The notes under the pieces are model-generated. The model was not told the DNA's origin and made no database searches. It worked only from the letters and a program-made list of their open reading frames with translations. The position numbers and the translations under genes were made by a program. Below, in pieces: positions 1 through 9,783 of a DNA stretch of 53,202 nucleotides. Within the stretch, counting starts at the first letter, position 1. Each line of letters opens with the position of its first letter. Source of the DNA: a virus; the IMG/VR virus record IMGVR_UViG_3300009788_000121, positions 1 through 53,202 of that record; one strand, given 5' to 3'.

Positions 1-2854
1 CTAACAAAAATAAAGTTGGTTTAGTAAATGTATATCCTTCAGCAGTGGTATTACCTGGACTATCATCATCAAAGAATCCAAATCTAAAGTGACTACTTAA
101 AGCAGAACTTTTAACTCTATATTCAGTACCTGTTACAAGTCTAGTCATGTCAGATGTTTGATATAAACCAGCTAATCCTGTATCTCCACCAGTATAGTTA
201 GAAGGATGTAATACACCTACTGCTAAATACCATACTTCTGGTATCATCGTCGCGCCAGCATCAGATATAAAGTGAGCTGTAGAACTATCCGCAAAAGGTG
301 ATGTAACATCTTGAACAGTATTTTGTTGCCAAGCAAAAAATAATCCTTCTACAGTTCCTGAACTGATTTTCTTAACCCACATATATGACACATATGATGC
401 ATCTGGATCTAATACAAAATCTCTACCCCATTCAGAATACCATCCCGGAAATGCTCCATCTCCTACTATAGTTAGTGATTTTGGAAATTCTCCAAAAGGT
501 CCAGCTGTAGTAGTACTAAATGAAGTATTTCCAGTAACTCCATCTATCAAATTCCAATTCCCCATTGGATCTGTTATAGGTGAAGCCCACCCCTCATCTG
601 AAATTATAGTTAATCCAGAAGATGGTGGTTTAGTAGGTAAATAAGTTGTACCTAAGTCTACATCTGAATAAGCCCAAGCAGAACTTCTACCATTATAAGT
701 AGTTCCTCTAACTCTAAAATTATATACAGTAGTATCATCTATAAAGAGATCTTTTAATATAATCGGACCTTGAGTATTTTTTAGATGATTCGATACAATT
801 GATAAAGCAAATGTCCAATCAGTAACTCTAAGTGAAGGATCTGCATTACTAATATCAGTTACTATTCCATATTCTACTCTATAAGAATGTATATGAGCCC
901 TATCAATAGCATTTACTATAGATCCTCTATCAGCACTTTCCCATCTAATTAAAGTATTTATAGATGTTCCATTAATATCTTGATTAACTTGTTCCGATAT
1001 AGCTATATCAGGACTACTAGTTATCCAACTAGGAGCTAATACTACTCCGGTAGGATCATCAGCTATTAATCCTGAAATTAATTCGTGATCCGTTAAATTA
1101 GCATCCCCCTCATTCCAATCATATATTTCTTCAGATTCCTCAATCATAGTAACTGCAATAGTGAAATTTTCAGTATATTGCATATCTATAATTTTGAACT
1201 GTTTAAAATAAGGTGTAAAAGGACTAGATGGTCTGTTTTGTACCGTGTCATCTAAACCTAATCTATTAAAGAAACTTTCATTTGCATACTTAGAATTACT
1301 CAATATTTCTAAATATATATTGTCCCCTACAGAGAATTTAAGTATTTTTAAATTAGCTTCAAAACTAATAGACAAACCTTGACGTACTCTTTCTAATTGT
1401 ATTCTAGAAAGTCTTTGTGCTTCGAATTCGTGTATAGTATAAGGATAATCGAATTCTTTTATTATTTCTTCGCCATCAATTACTTCAAATGGATTACTTC
1501 CAGAACTATCAAGAGGACTTACTATAGCGAAATCAGAAGGTTCAAATAATGGAATATTAGCTGTAGTTTTAGGAAATCTAATATCGTATCCTATATTTAC
1601 AAATACACCCGCAGCCTTATTGAACAGTTGAGCTCTTGGAGTATGTGTTTGTATATTTAAAGGACCTACTATCATATCTTCATTGATAATATCATTTAAA
1701 GAATTTGGTGCTCTATACACCCCAGATCTTAGTCTATAAGTACCTTGAGAATAAGCTAATTCTCCACTACCTGAAGTTAATAAACCAGACATAATAGAAA
1801 TAGGTGTGGCACTAACTTCAAAAATACCATTAATAGTATATCTAGGATTTGTAATTAAATTAGGACTTGATAATCCCGTAGTTACTTCCGCAGAGGACTC
1901 AAGGAAAGATTGTATAGTAGCTGCCCAATCTACTTCTTGTAAAATTTCTCCAACTTCTACTTTAGCCCCTAAGCCCCAAGATTTATTTAATAGATAATCT
2001 AAACAACATAATGTCCAATCTTGAGAAAAAGTAAATGTATCTGGATCTGTCAGTACATGTGTACCAGTAGAATCCGCACCCTCTGCTACTAAATTAGCGT
2101 CTTGTTCTGGATTATATAGTCTTTTACCTTGTAGTAAGAATTTTAATTTAGGAAAACCGGAAAATACATCTCTATTAAACTTTAAACTAATCATTATATG
2201 AGCAACGTTAGTTAATTTATTTCCTGCTGCATATAAACCTGTTCCGGTATCTCTTGTAGAACCTGAAGGGCCCCCCCAAATGCTTTCTACATGAGTATCA
2301 ATAAGAGAAGTTTTTTGTCTATCTAAATCAGCATCACTGTCAGTTAATAAATGATCCGTTACATAAGTATTATCTGCATATCCCCAACCTAAATTTTTAA
2401 TAATTCTTACGTGTTGTACAGCTTCTCCCGTGCCAAACTTACCCGTATCTACCCAATAAAGAGAATCTAAATCATTAGTACCACTACTAGTATTAGTTCC
2501 CCCACCCGGTCCAGCTATATTTATAAACTCGCCTTCTATAAATACCCCTGTTATATCATCTAGAGGATGTCCAGCGAGCATAATGATCATGTTAAGTACT
2601 TCGTTTTCAGTACCTACAGTTTCTAAAAGAGCATAGGGCCCTCCTGCCATAGCTTCACCATAAACAACTCTTCTAGGTGCTATATTACTGCGAATAACAG
2701 TCTGCATACCTTTAGCACTTTTACCACTTTTAGGTACATCGGGGGCTAATAATTTTCCAAGTATAGCAGCAATAGCAAGATTGACTACTACAGTTACAAC
2801 TATAGCGGCAAAAGTTCCAGGTATTAGTAAAGCTACGACACTAAGAGGTACCAT
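1..2854 (-). CDS. Tail tip / central hub protein (J-like), 3' end beyond the window
   Basis: The frame is open from ATG 2854 to the left edge, about 951 codons, so the C-terminus is not seen. A hydrophobic N-terminal stretch is followed by a Gly-rich segment with 'RRVVYGEA' and then by long beta-rich regions, as in tip attachment proteins (lambda J or GTA gp15 type). Its place after a distal-tail protein, a DUF2163-like protein and a small Cys-containing peptidase-like protein is the usual order of siphovirus tail-tip genes. The start overlaps the previous stop (TAATG), suggesting coupled translation. A role in host recognition and tail-tip closure is inferred from position and family resemblance. 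Confidence 0.75.
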   Translation of the reverse strand, partial: MVPLSVVALLIPGTFAAIVVTVVVNLAIAAILGKLLAPDVPKSGKSAKGMQTVIRSNIAPRRVVYGEAMAGGPYALLETVGTENEVLNMIIMLAGHPLDDITGVFIEGEFINIAGPGGGTNTSSGTNDLDSLYWVDTGKFGTGEAVQHVRIIKNLGWGYADNTYVTDHLLTDSDADLDRQKTSLIDTHVESIWGGPSGSTRDTGTGLYAAGNKLTNVAHIMISLKFNRDVFSGFPKLKFLLQGKRLYNPEQDANLVAEGADSTGTHVLTDPDTFTFSQDWTLCCLDYLLNKSWGLGAKVEVGEILQEVDWAATIQSFLESSAEVTTGLSSPNLITNPRYTINGIFEVSATPISIMSGLLTSGSGELAYSQGTYRLRSGVYRAPNSLNDIINEDMIVGPLNIQTHTPRAQLFNKAAGVFVNIGYDIRFPKTTANIPLFEPSDFAIVSPLDSSGSNPFEVIDGEEIIKEFDYPYTIHEFEAQRLSRIQLERVRQGLSISFEANLKILKFSVGDNIYLEILSNSKYANESFFNRLGLDDTVQNRPSSPFTPYFKQFKIIDMQYTENFTIAVTMIEESEEIYDWNEGDANLTDHELISGLIADDPTGVVLAPSWITSSPDIAISEQVNQDINGTSINTLIRWESADRGSIVNAIDRAHIHSYRVEYGIVTDISNADPSLRVTDWTFALSIVSNHLKNTQGPIILKDLFIDDTTVYNFRVRGTTYNGRSSAWAYSDVDLGTTYLPTKPPSSGLTIISDEGWASPITDPMGNWNLIDGVTGNTSFSTTTAGPFGEFPKSLTIVGDGAFPGWYSEWGRDFVLDPDASYVSYMWVKKISSGTVEGLFFAWQQNTVQDVTSPFADSSTAHFISDAGATMIPEVWYLAVGVLHPSNYTGGDTGLAGLYQTSDMTRLVTGTEYRVKSSALSSHFRFGFFDDDSPGNTTAEGYTFTKPTLFLL

Positions 2855-3285
2855 TAATCGATACTCCAACTATAAATACAATCTTCAATAGGGCGAGTAA
2901 CTAAACCTTCTCCAAATTGTACAAAATATGCTTGAGCCCCATTACATATGCCCAATAAACCTTCTCCTTTTTCATTTACATAGTATACAGGTTCCCCCAA
3001 TTTTACATTAGATATATCTTTTTTAGGAGTAGCTAAAATAATACTTGGTAAATCTTCTACTTTTTTACACCCTAATTTTTTCATGGCCAATTTAGCTTCA
3101 CTATAATTATTATATTTAGATAATACCTTTCTCCAAGAATTAAAAGTTTTACCTGTATATTCTTCTATAACCATTATAGTAAATAGACAACAATCAAATT
3201 TACCCCAAGTAAAATTATAACTCTTATATTGATATATTATATCTGTGAGATTACGGTCTTTCAGCACCTGGGTTAACCTCCGCAT
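2854..3285 (-). CDS. Tail-tip peptidase-like protein (NlpC/P60 or DUF6950 type)
   Basis: About 143 residues. Near the N-terminus is 'WGKFDCCLF', the Asp-Cys context typical of small phage NlpC/P60 or DUF6950 proteins encoded just before the tip protein. I chose ATG 3285, which overlaps the end of the upstream gene by 35 bp; the longer frame to 3327 would overlap it more and adds only low-complexity residues. A catalytic His is not obvious, so peptidoglycan cleavage during DNA entry is a family-based guess. The stop overlaps the start of the tip gene. Confidence 0.6.
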   Translation of the reverse strand: MRRLTQVLKDRNLTDIIYQYKSYNFTWGKFDCCLFTIMVIEEYTGKTFNSWRKVLSKYNNYSEAKLAMKKLGCKKVEDLPSIILATPKKDISNVKLGEPVYYVNEKGEGLLGICNGAQAYFVQFGEGLVTRPIEDCIYSWSID

Positions 3286-3916
3286 CAAAATCACCAATAC
3301 CACCATTACCACCTGATCCAGGATCAAGTATAGTTACACCACCCCAACTAATAGGTTTATTTTGTAAAGCTTGTACATATCTAAATCCAGTATCTGTAGG
3401 GTCTACATGTGTTTGTTGATACGCTTGATTAAATCTACCCCCACGAGGACGTTCCCAGTCTGCAAGTCTAGAAGTTGCATTTAAAGTAATAGTAGCTTTC
3501 TCTCCGAATTCTATATTACCAAAATCCATTCTTCCTGCAAATATAAGTACAGGTCCAGCTTGTCCCCCTTCTACTGCATAAGTTTCTTTATCTAATGTAG
3601 CATACCATAAGAATACTGGCTTACCTTGATACTCATTACTGAATATATCTGTTATAGAATCATTAGGTATACCAGACAATGATAATTGAATAGTTTGAGC
3701 AGCTAATTCTGTAGTTTCTGTAAGCACAGATAAACTAGCTAAATTACCTAACCCAGTATATTTTATTTCTCCACCACCTGCCTCATCCCAAAATATATCT
3801 TGATAAGAATTAGTATATCTAATAATGGGATCGAAATGCATTTTTGCAAGAATTACACCCGCAAAAGAACCACTATCAATTGAAGCTTGTGTTAAACTAT
3901 CTATTATTTTACTCAT
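3251..3916 (-). CDS. Tail assembly protein, DUF2163/GTA gp13-like
   Basis: 221 residues. The middle holds 'ADWERPRGGRFN' followed by 'DPTDTGFRYV', a pattern common in the small hub proteins that sit between the distal tail protein and the peptidase in siphovirus and gene-transfer-agent tail clusters. No signal or membrane segment. The ATG start lies 4 bp inside the end of the upstream gene. Function as part of the baseplate hub is inferred from order and resemblance. Confidence 0.6.
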   Translation of the reverse strand: MSKIIDSLTQASIDSGSFAGVILAKMHFDPIIRYTNSYQDIFWDEAGGGEIKYTGLGNLASLSVLTETTELAAQTIQLSLSGIPNDSITDIFSNEYQGKPVFLWYATLDKETYAVEGGQAGPVLIFAGRMDFGNIEFGEKATITLNATSRLADWERPRGGRFNQAYQQTHVDPTDTGFRYVQALQNKPISWGGVTILDPGSGGNGGIGDFDAEVNPGAERP

Positions 3917-4518
3917 TGAAATATCTCTACAAAATCCATACTAATATCTTGCAAATGAATTTTACTTCTACTTGCCCAAGTACCTTGATCATCTGCTGTT
4001 AAGAAAAATACCCCTTTAGGATCTGTATATATTACAGATAAACCTATAAAATCTATACGTCTAATCATTGGTTCTATAACCACATCATAAGTATCTCCAC
4101 TAACTAAAGTAGAAGATATAACCATTTTTAATTCTCTTTGATCATCTGTACCTAATTGTAAGTAATCACCGGCAGAAAATTCAGGACTAGAAGCCCCAAG
4201 TGTAACTCTTACAAATCTAGGAGTGCTTGAGGTTTCTATAGTGGGTGAACCCGTAACTGCATTAAATGGTGAAGTATGTGTAATATCACCATAAAAGAAA
4301 ATACCTGAAGAACCCCTAAGTTCTAATAAGAAAGCTTTTAAATTAGCAGCTTCAAAAACTTCCATATCTCTAAAACTCATATTTCCTTTCCATCTCGCCC
4401 CCGGTAGTTCTACTGTCTGTGTCAAACCAGCTATTGTAGAAGTGGATATTTGTGTATTATATCTTATACCAAAATTTTGTATTTCAGGTGTTATTGTTGG
4501 AAAATTTAATATTGCCAT
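3913..4518 (-). CDS. Distal tail-like protein
   Basis: 201 residues, mostly predicted beta, with the N-terminal pattern 'FPTITPEIQNFGI'. It lies directly after the tape measure gene, where siphoviruses encode the distal tail or minor tail protein. I recognise no catalytic motif. Its start overlaps the tape measure stop, and its own stop overlaps the next ATG, so the tail-tip genes form one tightly coupled run. Confidence 0.5.
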   Translation of the reverse strand: MAILNFPTITPEIQNFGIRYNTQISTSTIAGLTQTVELPGARWKGNMSFRDMEVFEAANLKAFLLELRGSSGIFFYGDITHTSPFNAVTGSPTIETSSTPRFVRVTLGASSPEFSAGDYLQLGTDDQRELKMVISSTLVSGDTYDVVIEPMIRRIDFIGLSVIYTDPKGVFFLTADDQGTWASRSKIHLQDISMDFVEIFQ

Positions 4519-7500
4519 TATCTACGTCCTACCATTTTAGCGAATTTTCCGCCTCTGTTAATTTCTGAAAATACTCTATTGAATGTTCTATCTTCAATAG
4601 CTTTTGCTTCAGCTCTAAGTTGTGGTATTGCAGCAGTTGTTGCATTACTAAAATCAAAGTTTTGTTCAATATTAATAATATCCCCCTGAGATCCTGTTAA
4701 TTGAACTGGAATTTCTCTATTATTAGGTAGAGGTACTACAGCTTCGTTAGTTCTACCTTCACCTATAAATGCTAACGAAGGTCCATTAGTTATCGCTCCA
4801 GTGGCTAATTTAGGAATATTAGATAAACCACCCCTAGCTACGCCCCCAGTGCCAAAAGATATAGCACCAGTAATAGAACTTAAAATAGCATCACCAACTA
4901 TACCTTTTAAAAATGAATCTTTATCTGGGGCCAGAGCCGCTATTATTCTTTCGCCTACATCAACTGCAATAAAATTACTTTCACTTTGTAAGTTTTCTAT
5001 ATTCTTTATAACTTGATTACCTGAAATCTGGTCACGCTCTAATCTTCTTAATGTACCATTCATAAGTTGTTGTGCAAGTGTTTCTTCATTGCCCCCGCTT
5101 GTTGGTTGTTCACAACAACATTCTTTTTCAGCGTTAGCTATTAAAGCTATAGTATTTGCCTCTAGTGCTGTTGTTCCTGCTTCGGTAGCTTCTAAAGCTT
5201 TTTTAGCTGCTTCTTTTCTATCTTTTTCAGCTTGTGACTCTAAATTAAATACGGCAGATATAGCTTCCTTAATTCTAGTTTTTATAGCTTCCCCTATAAT
5301 TTCTCTTAAACCAGCCTTTAAAGTTTCAATAACTGCTCTACCGAAATCTTTTCCGCCTTCTAATAAGTTATCAACAGCAGCTCCAAAGGTTTTATCAATT
5401 ACTGTAGAAAAGCCTTCTCCAAGAATTTGAAAAGTAGTTTTTAATTTAAGAGCTTCATCTCTTACTTTACGTATAAAAAATTGTGCTGCTATCGCTAAAC
5501 CTTCTTTATCAAATATACTAACACCAGAATCTCTAGATTCTCTAGCTAATATAAATAAATCTTGTCTAGCTAATTCAGCTGTTTGTCTTTCTAATAATTC
5601 TAATTGAGCTTGTAAAGGTAATAATGATCTAGCCTCTAACTCTCCAATTAATATTTTAGCTTCTACTATGTCTATTTCTCTAATTAGTTTTTGTTCAGCT
5701 ATTTTTAAAGTTTGCTTTTGTAGATCAAAAGATTCTCTTAATAATTGAGTATCTTTTTCTAGATTAGGACTAAGTTTAATGTTTATGCTAGCAATTTTCT
5801 TTTTTATATCATTTTCTTGTTTTAAAGCATCTAATATTTCTATTTGTATTTTTAAACTTTCTTGTTCTGATTTAGTACTATCCTTTATTTGTTCTACTCT
5901 TTGAGCCTGTTGTGTTATTTGTGCCTCTAAAACATCTACAATAGCTTTTTGAACAGCTAACTCTAATTCTGTTATCCCAGGACTTATTGTTTTAAAATCT
6001 AATATAGCTTGTTGTTTATCTCTAGTACTTTCTAATGCTTTTAATTGTCCTTTTGCCACTCTTATTTCTAGATTTTCTATAGCTACTAAATTTTCTATAC
6101 GTTGTTCATCTGATCTAATTTCTGTAGCTTTTAAAGTACTTATTTCAACTTGTAATGCTTTTAATCGCTGTGCTCCTAATAATCTAGATCTATTAGCATC
6201 TGCAAATTTATTTACTATATCAGCAGCAGCATCTGCTGCTTCTCTAATATTAGCAGGATCAATTTCACCTATTAAACGTTTTACATTTTCTAATGTTTCA
6301 GGTTTTACAAATACATCTTCTAATTGTACATTTTGACCTTGTTCTTGTAAATCAGCTAGATTTTTTAATAATCTTTCAGCAGTTAAGGCGAAACTGAATA
6401 ATTCTTTATCTGGCCCCGATGAAGCTCTAGCTTTATCTAAACCTAAAACGAATGTATCAATATTACCATTCAATTCTCTTAAACTTCTTCCCGCCGATGC
6501 TGATTGAGCAGATATACCTCCAAATGTTTCGGCAGTAACTTTAATAGCCCCAGAAAATGCTTGTTGTATTTCAGCAGCAATTTCAGGGAATCTACTAGTT
6601 AATCTCTTAAGAACAGTTTCAATTGCTCCTTGATCTCCAGTAGCTAATGCCTCATCTATTTTAAATAACTCAGCTAAAGCAATTACCTGTTGAGGAAGCT
6701 TTATACCTTCTATTTCAAGACTTTTTTCCAATTCTTTTTTAAATACTTCTCCTACCCCTTGAAAACCTACCTGAGAAGCAAGCCTAGCTGTTTTAGCTAA
6801 AGTATTAGCTAATCTAGTTATCAATATACCATCTAATTCTTCTAAAACTTTTATTAAAGATTTTAATTCTTCTTCCATTATAGAAACTTCTTCTTCCGCT
6901 TCTCTAGTGGAAAATATGAAACCTGCCCACATATTTACTGTTAGTAATTCTTTATTTTGTTCTATAGATATACGTGTACTATCAATTTTTAATCCTAATT
7001 GCTGAACTCTATCTCTAGCTTCTACAATTGTTCTTCCACCTAAAGATTCAATTAATACAGTTCTAAATTCTGATAAAGCTTCATTTATAGAACCAAAAGT
7101 TCCTGCAGTAAATCTTAAAGCATCTTCTAATTTTTTCAAACTTTCAGGTAACTCAACACCTAATTTTTCAATACCTTTAGCAGTTCTTTTATTAATTTCT
7201 GCTAAAGATTCATCTAATTGTTTTCCCGCATCAATTACTTTTCTTAACTCGGGTGTTATTCCTCTAATAGAATCCCCAAATTTATCCCATAAAGTTGCAA
7301 GCACAGCTACTACTATAGAAATAATACCTAATGAACTAACTACTCTTGATAGGGCTCCAGCTATAACTCCAGCTGTTCTACCTACTGCTCTACCTAAAGC
7401 AAGAAAAGCTATTTGTAATCCTTTAGTTTGAGTAGTAGCACGTACAGCAAAAAATGCCCAAGCTCTACCCATACTCTTAACACCTGCTATAAAATTAGTT

Positions 7501-8996
7501 TGAGTAGTATTAAAAGTGCGTGAAAATCCAGTTAAAACTCTAGAATTAAAAGAAGTTAAAGACGCTTTAAATAATGTAGTTTGAGTTTTAATAAGTGCTA
7601 AACTTCGTCTTACCGTTTGATTATGGGCATCTTGCGCTTTAGTTAAATTAATAACAGAAGCTGCTCCCTTTCTTTGAGCTTCAGCTAATAAAATTCTAAT
7701 ATTTAATTGATTTTTTAAAGTTTGAGTTGGTATCCCTACAAGAGCTGCACTACGTTTACCTACAGTTAAACCCGCTCTAATATTAATTTCTTTAGTAAGA
7801 GCTTGTCTTTCTACAAGTAATCTTTCAGCACTTAATTTTTTTTGATTATTTAATAAATTTTGACTAAAACTTTTAGCATCAAGTAATTGTGTAGCATAAA
7901 ACTTTTTAAATAACTTAGCTCTAGCTAATAATTGTACTTTAGTTAAACCTACAACTTTACGATTAGCTTCTAAAAGAACTTTTGTCTCCTGAGTTTTAGC
8001 TTTAGCTACAGCAGCCAGAGCTTGACTTGTAGATGTAACACTTAATTGTTGAGCAGCTGCTAAACCAGCTGTAATAGTAGGTATTAATCTTTTACCAACT
8101 AAACCAATTAATCCAGCAATTAAAGCACCGGCTGCAATCTTAGATTTATTAAAACTATTTATTAAAGGGGTTAAACCATCTGTTATAAAAGTTGCCATAA
8201 CATCCTTTAAATCAGTAACTGTTGTCAATAACTGTTGAAAAGGATTTGGATCAATATCTACTTGATCAAATACATTTTGACTTTCTTTTATAGTAGCTCG
8301 AACAATAGCTTGTTGTCTATCAAAAGCAGATAATTCTAAAGCTGTCTTACCTATTGTTGCCCCATATTCCTTATAAGCTTGTTCAGTTTTTATAATAACA
8401 CCTAGAGTTTGAATAATTTCCACTCGTCCACGTTGTGAAGCACTAATAAATCTATTTAAAGCTTCAGTTGCAGAGCCTCCAAAAGTTTGTGCAGCCTTAG
8501 TAGCGGCAACAGCTAATTCTTCCATTTGCTTTTCGCCTAAACCAGCAGAGATACCTTTATTAATTACAGGTAAAGCCGCCGCAAAACTAAGTGCTCCTCC
8601 TGTAGCCTCTTGTAGTCTTTTAGTAATAGTTACAACACTAAGTCCAAATCTATTACTAAAATCCTCAGAAGATTTAATCATACTAGATAAATCAGCTGCA
8701 CGACGTAATATTAAAAAAGCTGAACTTAAAGCAAACACATTAGCTGCAACAGTAGCATAGACCGCTACTAGCCCGCCCATACCTTGAGCCATTCTTCCAA
8801 AATCTTTATTAGTCCTGTTTGCTCGTCCAGATACACCTTCAAGATTTCTCTTTACCTCATTAACTCGTTTACTAACGCCAGACGATTGTTCTTTAACATT
8901 ACCCATAGTTTTATTAAGGCGCTTCAGTTCCTTTTCAGCACGTTTAATACCTTTTTGAGTTAAATCAATCCTTAATGTTACTACCTTATCTGCCAC
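4518..8996 (-). CDS. Tape measure protein
   Basis: 1492 residues, the longest complete gene here. The N-terminus is Lys/Arg-rich and coiled coil. Hydrophobic membrane-like segments occur near residues 75-95 and again around 540-570, and long heptad-rich helical stretches fill residues 850-1200. This composition, the length, and the position directly after the G/GT chaperone frames are diagnostic of tape measure proteins, which set tail length and enter the periplasm during DNA delivery. An unusual 'ECCCEQ' cysteine cluster lies near residue 1290. The start overlaps the end of the GT frame by about 11 bp. Confidence 0.92.
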   Translation of the reverse strand: MADKVVTLRIDLTQKGIKRAEKELKRLNKTMGNVKEQSSGVSKRVNEVKRNLEGVSGRANRTNKDFGRMAQGMGGLVAVYATVAANVFALSSAFLILRRAADLSSMIKSSEDFSNRFGLSVVTITKRLQEATGGALSFAAALPVINKGISAGLGEKQMEELAVAATKAAQTFGGSATEALNRFISASQRGRVEIIQTLGVIIKTEQAYKEYGATIGKTALELSAFDRQQAIVRATIKESQNVFDQVDIDPNPFQQLLTTVTDLKDVMATFITDGLTPLINSFNKSKIAAGALIAGLIGLVGKRLIPTITAGLAAAQQLSVTSTSQALAAVAKAKTQETKVLLEANRKVVGLTKVQLLARAKLFKKFYATQLLDAKSFSQNLLNNQKKLSAERLLVERQALTKEINIRAGLTVGKRSAALVGIPTQTLKNQLNIRILLAEAQRKGAASVINLTKAQDAHNQTVRRSLALIKTQTTLFKASLTSFNSRVLTGFSRTFNTTQTNFIAGVKSMGRAWAFFAVRATTQTKGLQIAFLALGRAVGRTAGVIAGALSRVVSSLGIISIVVAVLATLWDKFGDSIRGITPELRKVIDAGKQLDESLAEINKRTAKGIEKLGVELPESLKKLEDALRFTAGTFGSINEALSEFRTVLIESLGGRTIVEARDRVQQLGLKIDSTRISIEQNKELLTVNMWAGFIFSTREAEEEVSIMEEELKSLIKVLEELDGILITRLANTLAKTARLASQVGFQGVGEVFKKELEKSLEIEGIKLPQQVIALAELFKIDEALATGDQGAIETVLKRLTSRFPEIAAEIQQAFSGAIKVTAETFGGISAQSASAGRSLRELNGNIDTFVLGLDKARASSGPDKELFSFALTAERLLKNLADLQEQGQNVQLEDVFVKPETLENVKRLIGEIDPANIREAADAAADIVNKFADANRSRLLGAQRLKALQVEISTLKATEIRSDEQRIENLVAIENLEIRVAKGQLKALESTRDKQQAILDFKTISPGITELELAVQKAIVDVLEAQITQQAQRVEQIKDSTKSEQESLKIQIEILDALKQENDIKKKIASINIKLSPNLEKDTQLLRESFDLQKQTLKIAEQKLIREIDIVEAKILIGELEARSLLPLQAQLELLERQTAELARQDLFILARESRDSGVSIFDKEGLAIAAQFFIRKVRDEALKLKTTFQILGEGFSTVIDKTFGAAVDNLLEGGKDFGRAVIETLKAGLREIIGEAIKTRIKEAISAVFNLESQAEKDRKEAAKKALEATEAGTTALEANTIALIANAEKECCCEQPTSGGNEETLAQQLMNGTLRRLERDQISGNQVIKNIENLQSESNFIAVDVGERIIAALAPDKDSFLKGIVGDAILSSITGAISFGTGGVARGGLSNIPKLATGAITNGPSLAFIGEGRTNEAVVPLPNNREIPVQLTGSQGDIINIEQNFDFSNATTAAIPQLRAEAKAIEDRTFNRVFSEINRGGKFAKMVGRR

Positions 8997-9770
8997 TAGG
9001 TGCTCCCTTAGATCTGGCTTTAATTTGTTCTGCTACATCTTTTGCAACAAAATTATCTATGATCGGAATAATATCCCAAGCATATCTTCTAATATAATTT
9101 TCAGTATTATATTCGTCGAACAGTATAGGTAATAGCATTAGTTCTTTGCCTAAGTATTGACCCGAAAAACTCTCCCATCTAGAAGGTAATTTATCATACA
9201 TATCTAATACCATTTGAGTTTCTATATATAAATCATATCTATCTACAGGAACCTGTGCTTCATCTGGTTCAGTATTTAACATCTCACACATTTCATAATA
9301 TTGTACTTTTGTTAAACCTGAACCTGATTCAGTTATATAACTTTTTAATCTTTCGATTTCTCTATCGTACTGTTCGATGAAAAGTTTCCCAGGTCTGATA
9401 AAACCTCTGTTACCCAATTATCAAATATAGTACTTGATCGCATTAATTCTAAAGCATTATAATCAGAAAAAGCTAATTCCTTTTCAAGATCATCTCCTAC
9501 ATCTGCTAAAACTAATTCTTTAACATATTTTACTTTGAAACCTTTCCAACCTTTTACTATAGATTTTACATATAGTTCTAAAAACATTTCATCATCAAAT
9601 TCATCAATTGCTTGACGGGTTTTTGTATCAAATTTTGTTTTTTGACATTTTTTATATAAAGCCTGGTTGCTTTCTTTTGACAAATACGCTAAGTCAAAAG
9701 TTAAACCCTCGCATCCAGGAAAATCAAAAGTCACTACCTTTTCAGATAGTAACATACTCTTTAAATCCAT
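8986..9770 (-). CDS. Frameshift product, GT-like tail chaperone (261 residues)
   Basis: Reading in frame from 9770 to Asn129, then slipping -1 at GGGAAAC, continues through 132 further codons to the stop at 8986. The downstream frame has no good start of its own: its first possible start is a TTG inside the G frame without a clear ribosome site. Lambda uses GGGAAAG for the same purpose. The GT C-terminal part is expected to recruit the tail-tube protein to the G-coated tape measure. The fusion is inferred from phase, heptamer and gene order. Confidence 0.85.
9345..9770 (-). CDS. Tail assembly chaperone, G-like
   Basis: 141 residues, acidic to neutral, with no membrane segment. It lies between the tail-tube protein and the tape measure gene, where lambda-like phages encode gpG. 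Its last 12 codons overlap a second frame shifted by -1, and a GGGAAAC heptamer in the correct phase lies at 9384-9390. Normal termination gives this short product, expected to coat the tape measure protein during assembly. Confidence 0.85.
   Translation of the reverse strand: MDLKSMLLSEKVVTFDFPGCEGLTFDLAYLSKESNQALYKKCQKTKFDTKTRQAIDEFDDEMFLELYVKSIVKGWKGFKVKYVKELVLADVGDDLEKELAFSDYNALELMRSSTIFDNWVTEVLSDLGNFSSNSTIEKSKD
9384..9390 (-). promoter_or_regulatory. -1 ribosomal slippery heptamer GGGAAAC
   Basis: On the minus strand the codons read CTG GGA AAC in the G frame. After simultaneous slippage the tRNAs re-pair on GGG and AAA, and the next codon is CTT of the GT frame. This fits the X XXY YYZ rule exactly and places the shift inside the overlap of the two frames. 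Confidence 0.85.
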
Positions 9771-9783
9771 GGTGAATCACCTC

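Noticed and set aside
4801-5430. Plus-strand frames opposite the tape measure gene
   Set aside because: Antisense shadows with low-complexity composition and no start signals.
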